A stretch of 64,000 bases of DNA from Alphaproteobacteria bacterium (GTDB lineage Bacteria; Pseudomonadota; Alphaproteobacteria; SMXP01), in the NCBI GenBank assembly GCA_028285305.1, contig JANQPV010000022.1, forward strand, positions 201,322 to 265,321. The letters run 5' to 3'. The notes beneath the pieces were generated by a model that saw nothing but the letters and a program-made list of their open reading frames with translations, was not told the origin of the DNA and ran no database searches. The position numbers were made by a program, and so were the translations under genes. Of this stretch, positions 35,939-45,348 are shown in pieces; the first letter of the stretch is position 1, and each line of letters begins with the position of its first letter.

Positions 35939-37711
35939 CTATTCCGCCCGGTGCACTTCGCCTTCAAAGACGACGCCCCACACTTCGATGTCCTTCAATT
36001 CGTCGGCGCCGGCTCGATAAGGGTCCCTTTCAAGGATCGCAAAGTCGGCCTTTTTCCCGGGCGCGATGGACCCGATCTCGTCTTCCAACCCCAAAATGTA
36101 GGCCGCATCAATGGTGATGGCGCGCAGCGCTTTGTCGAGTGAGATGCGCTCTTGCGACGCCATCACGTCGCCTTCCATATTTTCCCGGTTGGCAGCAATC
36201 CAGGCGAGAAAGAGCGGTGCTGAGGGAGCCATGGTGAGATCTGAGTGAAGGGCTATGGGCACGTCTTTTTTTTCAAGAGAGCCCAAACGCACCATTTGGC
36301 TGGCCCGCGTCCACCCGAGACCGTGGCGGGCATACTTGTCGCTCAGGACATAGAGGTAATTTGGTTGGGCTGAAACGGACGCGCCCAATGCGGCAACGCG
36401 GCGGTTTTGGTCTTCTGTTGAGTAGCCGAAATGTTCCAGTGTGAAGCGGTGGTCTGGTCGCGGCGTTTCCAACTGGGCGCGTTCCAGTATGCTCAAAACT
36501 GCGTCCAAGCCTTCATCGCCGTTGACATGGCAGTGGATGGCGTACCCGCTCTTCCAGAAGTCGTGAATGAGGGGCTCGAGCTGATCAGGGGGTGTGAGCC
36601 ATTTGCCTTTGTGGCCATCCGCGTAGCCGGGCGGGTTCATGCGCATAAGCTGCGAGAAGAAGGCGCCGTCGGCTAGAAACTTCACGCGTCTGTCAAAGAG
36701 CAGTCTTTCACTGCCCAGAAGATTTTCAACGCCTTCGATGTAGGTCGCTGCTTGTTCGGCCGAGCCGTGTTCTTCAATCAGTGCATGACCCATTGGAACA
36801 AGCAGTGTGCGCACCGGTTTCTTTGTCGTATCGAAGGCTCCCTTGATCAGTTTCGCTTCCGATTCGAAATCGAGGAAGATGCCCGTTGCCATGTCTGCTA
36901 TCGTGGTGACGCCCGAGGCAAGGAGCATATCGGAAATCGTATTGTAGCCTCTTGCCAAATGCGCATCTGTCATGACGAATCTATTCAGGCGTTCCAAAAC
37001 GGCCGGAAGGGCTGTTTCGGAGAAATGTCCGTTCTCGTAACTGGCGTGGCGAGGATCGACACCCGGACGGTCGATGGCGACGTCAAATTCCTCTTTGTTT
37101 GATATTCCGATAAGTTCGAGAGCGGGGGTATTGAGAATGACTTCATGGAACGAGCGCTGCCAAATAATGATCGGCTGATTGGAGTCTACCTTTTCGTCAA
37201 GAAACTCGCGGTCCATGGGGCCATGCCAGAGTTCGTGATAGCCCCAGGTAAAAAACGGCTTGTTCCTGTCACTCACATCTAAGGCATCTTCGAGGCGCTC
37301 TTCGTAATCGTTCGGTGAGCGGACCCCACGCACGTAACCGCGGGGCAAGTCCCAATCTTCCGGGGTTATGAAAACCATGGGCAATAGGACGGCCGCCATC
37401 ATCGGATGAAGGTGGGGGTCAACAAAGCCCGGCATCAAGATTTTGCCATCAAACCGGTCGTCTACGGAGTACTCCTTGTCGTTCAACCAGACCGAAAGAT
37501 CGTCGAAATCCTTCGTGACGCCCAATATCCGCCCATTTTGAACGGCAACGAATTTTGCCGCTGGATTGGCCGGCTCCATGGTGATGATGCGTTTGGCCTC
37601 AAAGACTGTGATTTCAGCGTTCTCAACGAACTGCCTATCCGTTTCGTCCTCACCGCAGGCCGCGAGGCAAATTGCAAGAAGCCCGAGGGTTAGTAGGTGC
37701 GGCGTTCGCAT
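35939..37711 (-). CDS. Secreted amidohydrolase (YtcJ-like), lipoprotein
   Basis: 590 residues. A signal peptide with lipobox LAAC (Cys about residue 19) predicts a membrane-anchored lipoprotein outside the cytoplasm. The rest is the amidohydrolase-3 family: the metal motif PGFVDPHLHP, HCHVNGDEGLDAVL, LEHFGY, ALHSDLTMAPSAP and the closing IGSIAPGKKADFAILERDPY. Substrate unknown. It is divergent from the F420 operon, with about 200 bases between. Confidence 0.88.
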   Translation of the reverse strand: MRTPHLLTLGLLAICLAACGEDETDRQFVENAEITVFEAKRIITMEPANPAAKFVAVQNGRILGVTKDFDDLSVWLNDKEYSVDDRFDGKILMPGFVDPHLHPMMAAVLLPMVFITPEDWDLPRGYVRGVRSPNDYEERLEDALDVSDRNKPFFTWGYHELWHGPMDREFLDEKVDSNQPIIIWQRSFHEVILNTPALELIGISNKEEFDVAIDRPGVDPRHASYENGHFSETALPAVLERLNRFVMTDAHLARGYNTISDMLLASGVTTIADMATGIFLDFESEAKLIKGAFDTTKKPVRTLLVPMGHALIEEHGSAEQAATYIEGVENLLGSERLLFDRRVKFLADGAFFSQLMRMNPPGYADGHKGKWLTPPDQLEPLIHDFWKSGYAIHCHVNGDEGLDAVLSILERAQLETPRPDHRFTLEHFGYSTEDQNRRVAALGASVSAQPNYLYVLSDKYARHGLGWTRASQMVRLGSLEKKDVPIALHSDLTMAPSAPLFLAWIAANRENMEGDVMASQERISLDKALRAITIDAAYILGLEDEIGSIAPGKKADFAILERDPYRAGADELKDIEVWGVVFEGEVHRAE

Positions 37712-37912
37712 GGCGAGGTTCCGTTTTTAGCTGCGTATTCGCGCCGGTAACCTGCACAAAATCGAGGTTTGGGTAAATAGGGCGGTGGGGCGCATGCGAA
37801 TGGGTATCAGGTACCCCCCAAGCGCATATTGACCCACGCCAATTCTGCTATACCAATGACCGATGAATTGGTTATGGTCGCGCAAACGTGCGAAAAACAA
37901 AGGGAAAACGCC

Positions 37913-38956
37913 ATGAAACTGGGATTATTGACGGGCTACTCAGGGGCCAAGGCTGGATTGCCGATCGATAAGGTCTTGGAAGCGGAAAGTCTCGGCTTCG
38001 ATTCCGTTTGGACGGCCGAAGCGTATGGGTCCGATGCCGTCAGTCCCGCCGCCTGGATCCTCGCCAAAACAACGAAAATCAAAGTTGGAACGGCGATCAT
38101 GCAGATGCCGGCGCGAACGCCAGCGATGACCGCGATGACGGCGATGACACTCAACGAACTCTCGGGTGGGCGGTTTCTTCTTGGTCTCGGTCCGTCGGGA
38201 CCTCAAGTGGTGGAGGGCTGGCATGGCGTTCCCTATGGCAAGCCCATGACACGCACAAAAGAGTATATCGCGATTATTCGTCAAATCCTTGAGCGCAAGG
38301 GCCCCCTGGAATTTCAGGGCGAGATGTACCAAATCCCTCTCACGGGAGAAGGGTCGACGGGGCTAGGTAAACCACTGAAGAGTATCTTGCACGGCGATCC
38401 TTCGATGAAGATCTACACGGCAAACATTACTCCGGCCGGCTTGCGAACAAGTGCCGAAGCTGCCGATGGCGTGTTTCCGATCTGGATGAATCCGGAGCGG
38501 TTCGATGTTTTGGAAGGCGATCTCAACGAGGGATTTGCAAAAACCGGCAATAGCAAGGATCTGTCCTCTTTCGATGTGGCGCCGTTCGTGACGGTGAACG
38601 AGAACGATGATCTGGAAGCGGCCCGAATGCCGGTCAAGCACATGATGGCGCTTTATATCGGCGGCATGGGTGCACGAAGCAAAAACTTTTATAACGATTA
38701 TGCTAAGCGTTTGGGGTTTGAAGAGGCCGCCGTGACAATTCAAGATCTATACTTGGACGGCAAAAAGGCTGAAGCCGCGAATGCCGTTCCCGATGAGCTT
38801 GTGGACGCATGTGCGCTGGTCGGTCCGGCGGATCGCATCAAAGACCGGCTGCAATTGTGGAAAGAAGCCGGTAAGAACAATCAGGTCGGATCTATGCTTC
38901 TCAGCGCAAATGCAGAAGTCAAAACTTTACGCATGATTGCCGAAACCGTTCTGTAG
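37913..38956 (+). CDS. Luciferase-like F420-dependent oxidoreductase, first gene of F420 operon
   Basis: 347 residues of the bacterial luciferase-like TIM-barrel family, in the subgroup using coenzyme F420: GFDSVWTAEAYGSDAVSPAAW, VGTAIMQMPARTPA, GLGPSGPQVVEGWHGVPY. AAGGGA precedes ATG 37913; the open frame upstream to 37829 has no ribosome binding site. It is 31 bases before the cofactor biosynthesis fusion and on the same strand, so enzyme and cofactor are probably made together. A close paralogue leaves the right edge of the window (63092). Confidence 0.88.
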   Translation: MKLGLLTGYSGAKAGLPIDKVLEAESLGFDSVWTAEAYGSDAVSPAAWILAKTTKIKVGTAIMQMPARTPAMTAMTAMTLNELSGGRFLLGLGPSGPQVVEGWHGVPYGKPMTRTKEYIAIIRQILERKGPLEFQGEMYQIPLTGEGSTGLGKPLKSILHGDPSMKIYTANITPAGLRTSAEAADGVFPIWMNPERFDVLEGDLNEGFAKTGNSKDLSSFDVAPFVTVNENDDLEAARMPVKHMMALYIGGMGARSKNFYNDYAKRLGFEEAAVTIQDLYLDGKKAEAANAVPDELVDACALVGPADRIKDRLQLWKEAGKNNQVGSMLLSANAEVKTLRMIAETVL

Positions 38957-38987
38957 ACCGAATAACCAACGTCTGAGTGAGATCTCT

Positions 38988-41900
38988 ATGGCGACCCAAA
39001 AAGTGTTTGGACCAATCTGGTGCATTGTTCCCGTCAAATCGATGGCCCAGTCTAAGACGCGTTTGAAGCCGATGGCGCAGGAAAAGCGCGAACGTTTGGC
39101 AATGACGATGGCGCGAGACGTTATCAACGCTGCCGTTGAAGCCAATTCGTTGGACCATGTTCTCGTAGTCACATCCGACGCCGCTATTGAGCGGTATGCG
39201 GAGAGTGTGGGAGCGCAGGTCATTGAAGACCCCGGACAGGGCTTAAACGCGGCGATCGCGGAGGGACTTGCGTTTGCGAGTGAAGACGGGGCCGGCCTTG
39301 CTTGTATCGTTCATGCGGACTTGCCGCTTGTGTCGGCGCAAGAGCTAAGCCGCATTGTTGACGATTTCTGTGCTGCCGGAGAGACCGACGCTGTGGGGGC
39401 GCTGGTCTGCAAAGATAATGACGGTACGAATCTTCTCATTTTGGATCCTTCTGATCCGATCGAACTTCGGTTTGGGAAGAATAGTTATGCTCTTCATAAG
39501 AAAGAGACCCTCAAATGCGAGCGCAGATTTGTTGAATTGGAATCGGATTTCCTCAGCCTGGACATCGATACGCAAAAGGATATTGAGCAGGCGATTGCGG
39601 AATTGAAGGGTAAGACAGTTTCCGCAGATACCAAATCTGTTTTGACGTCTGTTTATGATACTACGTCCAAGTCTGCGTCAGCTGGGTTGCGACAAAGGAA
39701 ATTGGAACCAGATACTTCGTTTTCCCGCGATCTTGAAGACCTGTGTGCTCAGGCCTCAGACATCCGGGATGCGGGCTTCGGTGCGCTTGTCACATATTCT
39801 CCAAAGGTCTTTTTGCCGACCACCTATCTGTGCCGGGACACGTGTCATTATTGTGTGTTCGCCAAAACACCTCGGCAGGTAAATGGATCCCTCTATATGT
39901 CGGAAGAGGAGACTCTGCGCATTGCGCGGCGTGGGGCCGCTCTTGGATGTTCGGAAGCTCTTTTTACTCTCGGTGAAAAGCCGGAGTTGAGGTATTCCGC
40001 GGCGCGGAAGTGGCTCGATGAAAACGGCTACGAATCGACGCTTCACTATGTGGCTTATCTGGCGGAGCGTGTGCTGAGTGAAACGGGGCTCCTGCCTCAC
40101 ATCAATGCGGGCTGTATGACCGAAGATGAGGTCGCGATGTTGCGTCCAGTTTCGGCATCAATGGGGTTGATGCTCGAAAACGTCTCCCCGCGATTGTGTG
40201 AGAAAGGCGGGCCCCATTATGGATCCCCCGACAAAGATCCAGCTGTTCGTTTGCAGACGATCGAGAATGCGGGAAAGGCGAACGTTCCTTTCACCACCGG
40301 GATACTGATCGGGATCGGAGAGACGCGCGATGAGATATTGGACTCTCTCTACGCGATCCGTGATCTGCACAAGACGTACGGGCATATTCAAGAAATTATC
40401 ATCCAGAATTTTGTACCGAAGGACGCGACCAAGATGGCGGAGACCCCGGCCGCAGGTATCGACGACCTGCGCTGGACGATTGCCGCGGCGCGGCACATTT
40501 TCGGCCCCGAAATGAGTCTTCAGGCTCCGCCCAATCTGAACGAGGGCTATTTGGAGGCGCTCATCGGTGCGGGAATTAACGATTGGGGCGGCGTCTCTCC
40601 GCTTACGCCGGATCATGTCAATCCAGAGTCGCCGTGGCCTCATCTTGATGAATTGCGTTCGGCAACCAAAACAGCCGGCAAGCATTTACAGGAACGACTG
40701 ACGGTCTATCCCGCCTATGCCATGGACCAAGATATTTGGATTGACGAAAAGGTTCGGCCGTCCGTTCTCAAACTGATGGACGGAGCTGGGTATGGACGCG
40801 ACAGCCAGTGGCTTTCCGGTGTCACCGTGGATGTGCCTGAGCGCATGAAGCAAGATGTGCGGCGCGCTGTCTCACAAAGCAATGGGTCCCAAATCGGAGA
40901 GATCTTGCGGGAGATCGAGTTCTACGGAGCCGATGCCCTATCTGAGGATGAGATTTCATCTTTGTTTGATGCGCGCGGCGACGACTTTTCGCGGGTCTGC
41001 CGGGCTGCCGATGAGGCAAGACACGAGGCGATCGGTGACACGGTAACGTATGTGATCAACCGGAATATCAACTACACCAATATGTGTACGTACCACTGCA
41101 CATTCTGTGCGTTCTCAAAGGGCAGCCGCAAGGTCGAAGGTGCAGACAAGCCGTATTTAATCGATGTTGCTGAGATAGTGGGCCGCTCTCAAGAAGCATG
41201 GGACAAGGGCGGCACGGAAGTTTGCTTGCAGGGCGGTATTCATCCCAGCTTTACAGGAGAGACGTATCTCTCGATTGCCGAGGGTGTGCGCCGAGCGATT
41301 CCCGACATGCATATCCACGCATTTTCTCCACTTGAGGTTTGGCATGGCGCCACAAGTCTGGGCGTCTCTTTAGATGCGTTTCTGCGCATGCTTAAAGATG
41401 TGGGACTCAACACGCTTCCGGGTACGGCGGCTGAAATCCTCGATGACCGAGTGCGTGCCGAATTGTGTCCGGACAAACTGAATACGGATCAATGGCTCGA
41501 GGTGATTGAGACGGCTCATGAAGTGGGCTTGTCTACCACTTCAACGATCATGTTCGGTCATCTGGAGACGTATGAGAGCTGGGCGTTGCATTTGCTCCGT
41601 CTGCGTGAGTTACAAAAGCGCACAGGAGGCATTACAGAATTCGTGCCCCTGCCCTTTGTGGCGCATGAGGCGCCCGTGTACAAAAAAGGCAAAGCCCGGC
41701 GCGGTCCGACTCTGAGAGAGGGTATTTTGATGCATGCGGTCTCGCGGCTGGTGCTTGCTCCTTATATTGAGAATATTCAAACCTCATGGGTGAAAATGGG
41801 GATGCAAGGCGCTCAGCTTTGTCTGGACGCGGGTGCCAACGACATGGGCGGTACATTGATGAACGAAAGCATCACACGTGCGGCAGGGGCAAAGCACGGC

Positions 41901-42065
41901 CAAGAGATGACGGAAGACACTTTGAGGGCCGCAATATTGGAAATCGGCCGTACGCCAATGCAGAGATCCACACAATATGGATCAATGGCTGAGTCATCCC
42001 ATTGGCTTACTCCGTCGTACCTCCAGGCAGATGCGATTCAATACGGCTTTTCGCCGTCGGTCTAA
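38988..42065 (+). CDS. cofC-cofG-cofH: CofC-CofG-CofH triple fusion (F420 precursor and FO synthesis)
   Basis: 1025 residues joining three F420 enzymes. Residues 1-210 are a CofC/FbiD-type guanylyltransferase (IVPVKSMAQSKTRL, HADLPLV, SDPIELRFG) that activates the three-carbon acid. About 245-600 is the radical SAM CofG part with C282, C286, C289 (CRDTCHYC). About 660-1025 is CofH with C700, C704, C707 (CTYHCTFC), plus CLQGGIHP and TSTIMFGHLET. CofG and CofH make the deazaflavin FO from tyrosine and a flavin precursor. Actinobacteria fuse only CofG and CofH (FbiC); the added CofC is unusual. ATG 38988 was chosen over an upstream frame that overlaps the preceding gene. Confidence 0.93.
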   Translation: MATQKVFGPIWCIVPVKSMAQSKTRLKPMAQEKRERLAMTMARDVINAAVEANSLDHVLVVTSDAAIERYAESVGAQVIEDPGQGLNAAIAEGLAFASEDGAGLACIVHADLPLVSAQELSRIVDDFCAAGETDAVGALVCKDNDGTNLLILDPSDPIELRFGKNSYALHKKETLKCERRFVELESDFLSLDIDTQKDIEQAIAELKGKTVSADTKSVLTSVYDTTSKSASAGLRQRKLEPDTSFSRDLEDLCAQASDIRDAGFGALVTYSPKVFLPTTYLCRDTCHYCVFAKTPRQVNGSLYMSEEETLRIARRGAALGCSEALFTLGEKPELRYSAARKWLDENGYESTLHYVAYLAERVLSETGLLPHINAGCMTEDEVAMLRPVSASMGLMLENVSPRLCEKGGPHYGSPDKDPAVRLQTIENAGKANVPFTTGILIGIGETRDEILDSLYAIRDLHKTYGHIQEIIIQNFVPKDATKMAETPAAGIDDLRWTIAAARHIFGPEMSLQAPPNLNEGYLEALIGAGINDWGGVSPLTPDHVNPESPWPHLDELRSATKTAGKHLQERLTVYPAYAMDQDIWIDEKVRPSVLKLMDGAGYGRDSQWLSGVTVDVPERMKQDVRRAVSQSNGSQIGEILREIEFYGADALSEDEISSLFDARGDDFSRVCRAADEARHEAIGDTVTYVINRNINYTNMCTYHCTFCAFSKGSRKVEGADKPYLIDVAEIVGRSQEAWDKGGTEVCLQGGIHPSFTGETYLSIAEGVRRAIPDMHIHAFSPLEVWHGATSLGVSLDAFLRMLKDVGLNTLPGTAAEILDDRVRAELCPDKLNTDQWLEVIETAHEVGLSTTSTIMFGHLETYESWALHLLRLRELQKRTGGITEFVPLPFVAHEAPVYKKGKARRGPTLREGILMHAVSRLVLAPYIENIQTSWVKMGMQGAQLCLDAGANDMGGTLMNESITRAAGAKHGQEMTEDTLRAAILEIGRTPMQRSTQYGSMAESSHWLTPSYLQADAIQYGFSPSV

Positions 42066-42089
42066 CTGCAAGACAATGAAAGAGATGAA

Positions 42090-42752
42090 ATGACTGGACA
42101 AAAGATTGCGGTCCTTGGGGGGACTGGCGACCTGGGATATGGACTTGCGAAACGCTGGGCGGACGCCGGATTCGACGTCATCGTAGGTTCGCGCAAAGCC
42201 GAGAAGGCCGAAACCATCGCCGCTGAGATTAATGCGGAAAAGCCCTCACGCGGCATCCGCGGCCTACAAAACTCAGACGCCGCCCGAGAAGCCGACGTGG
42301 TGGCCGTCACGGTTCCGTTTGAGCATCAGCAAGGCACGCTTGCGGACATCAAGAGCGAAGTGGCTGGAAAGATCGTTATCGATACGACCGTATGCCTGAA
42401 GCCGCCAAAGGTTGGTACCGTGCAACTGCCTCCCGAAGGAAGTGCGGGCATCATTGCGGAGGAAACCATAGGTGACGTTGCACGAGTTGTTTCCGCGTTT
42501 CAAAATGTACCGGCGACAGAGCTTCGCTCTGATGGTCCCATTACGTGTCATGTTCTTGTGACGGGGAATGACAAAGAAGCGCGCGCCGAAGTCGTCGAGC
42601 TCATTGGAGCGATGGGAGCGACAGGGATCAGTGCTGGCCCCATGGCGAACTCCATTGCCGTTGAAGGGCTCACGTCCGTTCTCATTACCATTAACCGACA
42701 GTTCAAAACCCATGCGGGCATACAGATTACCAATCTTGACGGGCATGCGTGA
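42090..42752 (+). CDS. fno: F420-dependent NADP oxidoreductase
   Basis: 220 residues. The Rossmann motif is IAVLGGTGDLGYGLAKRWADAG, with GSRKAEKAE giving the Ser-Arg-Lys that contacts the NADP phosphate. AVTVPFEHQ and the C-terminal TNLDG segment are as in Fno/NpdG proteins. It transfers hydride between NADPH and F420, so it can recharge the cofactor for the luciferase-like enzymes. It lies 24 bases after the fusion gene. Confidence 0.9.
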   Translation: MTGQKIAVLGGTGDLGYGLAKRWADAGFDVIVGSRKAEKAETIAAEINAEKPSRGIRGLQNSDAAREADVVAVTVPFEHQQGTLADIKSEVAGKIVIDTTVCLKPPKVGTVQLPPEGSAGIIAEETIGDVARVVSAFQNVPATELRSDGPITCHVLVTGNDKEARAEVVELIGAMGATGISAGPMANSIAVEGLTSVLITINRQFKTHAGIQITNLDGHA

Positions 42753-42798
42753 TATTTCGTTTAGTCTCATGACTGAGCTGTACGACGTTTCGATTGGT

Positions 42799-42895
42799 TC
42801 CTTCCCCGGCTTGACCGGGGATCCAGATGAACGGGATGTGGCGCTGACGAATGGATCCCCGCTCGGCGCAAACTGCGTTTGCTTGGCGGGGAAAT
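42799..42895. repeat. Palindromic element inside the F420 operon
   Basis: TTCCCCGGCTTGACCGGGGATCC opens it and TGGATCCCCGCTCGGCG, with CTTGGCGGGGAAA, closes it. It is of the GGGGATCC type also seen at 62953 and lies between fno and cofE, where it could form an RNA hairpin within the transcript. Confidence 0.6.
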
Positions 42896-42922
42896 GCTTC
42901 AAGTGACGCGGCTGTTGAAGGA

Positions 42923-43723
42923 ATGACAGAGCGATCAAAGTCTGCCGGCAAATCAAACTCTCTTGAGCTTATTGCCCTTGACGATGTTCCGGAAGTTCAG
43001 CCGGGGGATGACGTCACGCGAATCGTCATAGATGCGGTTGCGGCGACCAATGCTAAGCTTGAAGATGGCGACGTTGTCGTCATCGCGCAAAAGATCATCT
43101 CCAAGGCGGAAGGCCGTCAGGTGAGTCTGGCGGATGTTACACCCGGTGATGAAGCGCAACGCCTGGCAGACAAAACGGGCAAAGACCCTCGACTTGTTCA
43201 GTTGGTGCTGGATGAATCAAATCGGGTGTTGCGGCATCGGCCCAATGTTCTCGTCGTCGAACACCGGCTCGGATTTGTACATGCCAATGCGGGAATCGAT
43301 CAATCGAATATTGCTCACGGGGAAGGCCAAGACCGCGCGCTGCTACTTCCTCTGGATTCCGATGCAAGTGCAGCGAAAATTCGCTCACAGATTAAGGAGC
43401 TGATCGGTGTCGATGTCGGTGTTATTGTCAACGACAGTTTTGGACGCGCTTGGCGGTACGGCACGGTCGGACACACGATCGGGTCGGCTGGTGTTCGCGC
43501 GCTAGACGATTTGCGGGGTGAAAGCGATCGGTTTGGCGGCGAGCTGCAAATCACAGAAGTCGCAATTGCCGATGAGCTTGCTGCTGCGGCGTCCTATGTT
43601 ATGGGTCAAGCATCTGAAGGGTGCCCCGTTGTTCTAGTCCGCGGGGCGGCGAAGCATGTGGGCTCCGATCAGACCGTTCGGAATTTGCTGCGCGATCCCA
43701 AGGAGGATATGTTCCGCGACTAG
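42923..43723 (+). CDS. cofE: F420-0:gamma-glutamyl ligase
   Basis: 266 residues, about the size of archaeal CofE. It adds glutamate to F420-0 with GTP. Family features are VVIAQKIISKAEGR, DPRLVQLVLDES, GLxHANAGIDQSN-type text at HANAGIDQSN, and NDSFGRAWRYGTVGHTIGSAG. It lacks the C-terminal nitroreductase-like FMN domain of mycobacterial FbiB, which reduces dehydro-F420-0. ATG 42923 was chosen with GAAGG just before it; the frame runs on upstream into a repeat. It ends 19 bases before cofD. Confidence 0.9.
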   Translation: MTERSKSAGKSNSLELIALDDVPEVQPGDDVTRIVIDAVAATNAKLEDGDVVVIAQKIISKAEGRQVSLADVTPGDEAQRLADKTGKDPRLVQLVLDESNRVLRHRPNVLVVEHRLGFVHANAGIDQSNIAHGEGQDRALLLPLDSDASAAKIRSQIKELIGVDVGVIVNDSFGRAWRYGTVGHTIGSAGVRALDDLRGESDRFGGELQITEVAIADELAAAASYVMGQASEGCPVVLVRGAAKHVGSDQTVRNLLRDPKEDMFRD

Positions 43724-43742
43724 CGAAGAGGGAGCGTGAAGC

Positions 43743-44702
43743 GTGGGACACATTATTGCCCTTAGCGGCGGTGTCGGTGGCGCAAAACTGGCCTTTGGAT
43801 TGTCCAAGGTTCTGCCGCCGGAAGACCTATCCGTCATCGTGAATACGGGCGATGATTTCGAACATTTCGGCTTACCGATTTCGCCGGATATTGACACCCT
43901 GCTTTACACCTTGTCGGAGCTCAACGATCCCGGAAAGGGTTGGGGGCGTGCAGACGAAACGTGGTCGTTCCTGGAAACCATGAAGGCGCTCGGCGGTGAG
44001 GCCTGGTTCATGCTGGGTGATCGGGATCTCGCTCTTCACGTCTTCCGAAAGACTTTGCTGAACGCCGGCATGACATTGACAGAAGCCGTAGCGGTCTTGT
44101 CGGAACGGTTGGGCGTTCGGCAGACCGTCTTGCCCATGTCGAACGACCCCGTACAGACGATGTTGGACACCGATCAGGGGTTGTTATCGTTTCAACACTA
44201 TTTCGTACGGGAGCGGACCAAACCCAAGGTCAAGAGTGTTTCGTTCTCCAGCTCAGATGCGGCCACGCTGTCAACAGAAGTCAGAGACGTGTTTGCGCGA
44301 GGCGACTTGGATGGAGTTGTCGTGTGTCCGTCAAATCCCTTCTTGAGTATTGACCCGCTGCTGGCCGTACCCGGCTTTCAGGCACTGCTCAAGGGGACGC
44401 TCGCGCCGGTTATTGCGGTCTCCCCAATTGTGGGTGGCCAAGCGATAAAGGGGCCGACAGCGAAGATGATGGAGGAACTGGGGTTGGAGCTTTCTGCAAT
44501 GACCGTCGCTGAGAAGTACAAGGAATTTTTGGACGGGTTTGTGCTGGACGAAGTGGATGCGGGCCTGGAGGAGGAAGTGGTATCGCTCGGCTTTCCAGTG
44601 GCAACTTTTCAGACGGTCATGAAAACCGAGGAAGACCGAACTCAACTGGCTCGGGCGTGTTTAGGGTTTTTGAAAGAGATATCTGCCTCACAGGCGCCTT
44701 GA
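43743..44702 (+). CDS. cofD: 2-phospho-L-lactate (or analogous) transferase
   Basis: 319 residues starting at GTG 43743 with GAGGGA upstream. ALSGGVGGAKLAFGL, VNTGDDFEHFGLPISPDIDTLLYTL and MLGDRDLALHVFRK mark the CofD/FbiA family. It joins the GDP-activated phospho-acid from CofC to FO to make F420-0 or its analogue. It is the last gene of the operon. Confidence 0.95.
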   Translation: MGHIIALSGGVGGAKLAFGLSKVLPPEDLSVIVNTGDDFEHFGLPISPDIDTLLYTLSELNDPGKGWGRADETWSFLETMKALGGEAWFMLGDRDLALHVFRKTLLNAGMTLTEAVAVLSERLGVRQTVLPMSNDPVQTMLDTDQGLLSFQHYFVRERTKPKVKSVSFSSSDAATLSTEVRDVFARGDLDGVVVCPSNPFLSIDPLLAVPGFQALLKGTLAPVIAVSPIVGGQAIKGPTAKMMEELGLELSAMTVAEKYKEFLDGFVLDEVDAGLEEEVVSLGFPVATFQTVMKTEEDRTQLARACLGFLKEISASQAP

Positions 44703-44844
44703 TTGAACAGCGTCCTCCAATTCAAAGGCACTATTTCTAGCCACACGAAAGCTGTTGAAGCAATCCAGCGCAGCGCGAATTGGCATTTGTGACTCTGGAC
44801 CGACGCGTCGGTGCTCTCGCGATGACGGTCTACGTGTTGCCGAC

Positions 44845-45309
44845 CTAAGGCCGCCAGACTTTCGGTTCTTGGCCTTGCATCATGCCGGCTAGCGTGGAGA
44901 CTTCGATCCGCCATGGGTTCAGTTTTAGAAGCCCATAGGTTGGGTCGTCCACGGATTTCCAGAAGAGATTGAGGTCATAACCCAACGGCTCCGGCGTTGA
45001 CTTGAACAGATCCCAAAGCCGTTTCTTTTCGTCCATATCGTCGATCCATTCGGCCTTGCATTCCGCATAGATCTGTTCGTGCTGGGGGTCCCAATAGCTG
45101 AGCGAGACATAAGGGTTGTGCTCTATGTGCTTGGCTTTGTGACTGTTGCGGCCAGTGGCGATCCAGCCCGTGGAGCCTTCCCAAATGGGGTGAAGGAGGC
45201 GCGCGCGGGGGCGGTCTTTTGTGTCGACCGTTGTGACGGTGCACCAAACAATGCGGGCCACCCGGTCCATGAATTCCTTTTCGATATCGGAGAACGAGGC
45301 TACATCCAT
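44845..45309 (-). CDS. Split-barrel (PPOX-type) oxidoreductase, possibly F420-dependent
   Basis: 154 residues: ARIVWCTVTTVDTKDRPRARLLHPIW, GWIATGRNSHKAKHIEHNPYVSLSYWD and GLLKLNPWRIEV. AGAGGAAAG precedes ATG 45309. It lies between the F420 operon and two luciferase-like genes, which favours F420 over FMN or pyridoxine phosphate, but cofactor choice cannot be read from the sequence. Confidence 0.82.
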   Translation of the reverse strand: MDVASFSDIEKEFMDRVARIVWCTVTTVDTKDRPRARLLHPIWEGSTGWIATGRNSHKAKHIEHNPYVSLSYWDPQHEQIYAECKAEWIDDMDEKKRLWDLFKSTPEPLGYDLNLFWKSVDDPTYGLLKLNPWRIEVSTLAGMMQGQEPKVWRP

Positions 45310-45348
45310 TATTCTTTCCTCTGTATGCGTTCTGTGTACGTGCCCGAT

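Noticed and set aside
37829-37854. TTGACC with TATACC as a promoter of the F420 operon
   Set aside because: The 14-base spacing is outside the normal range, so I did not call it.
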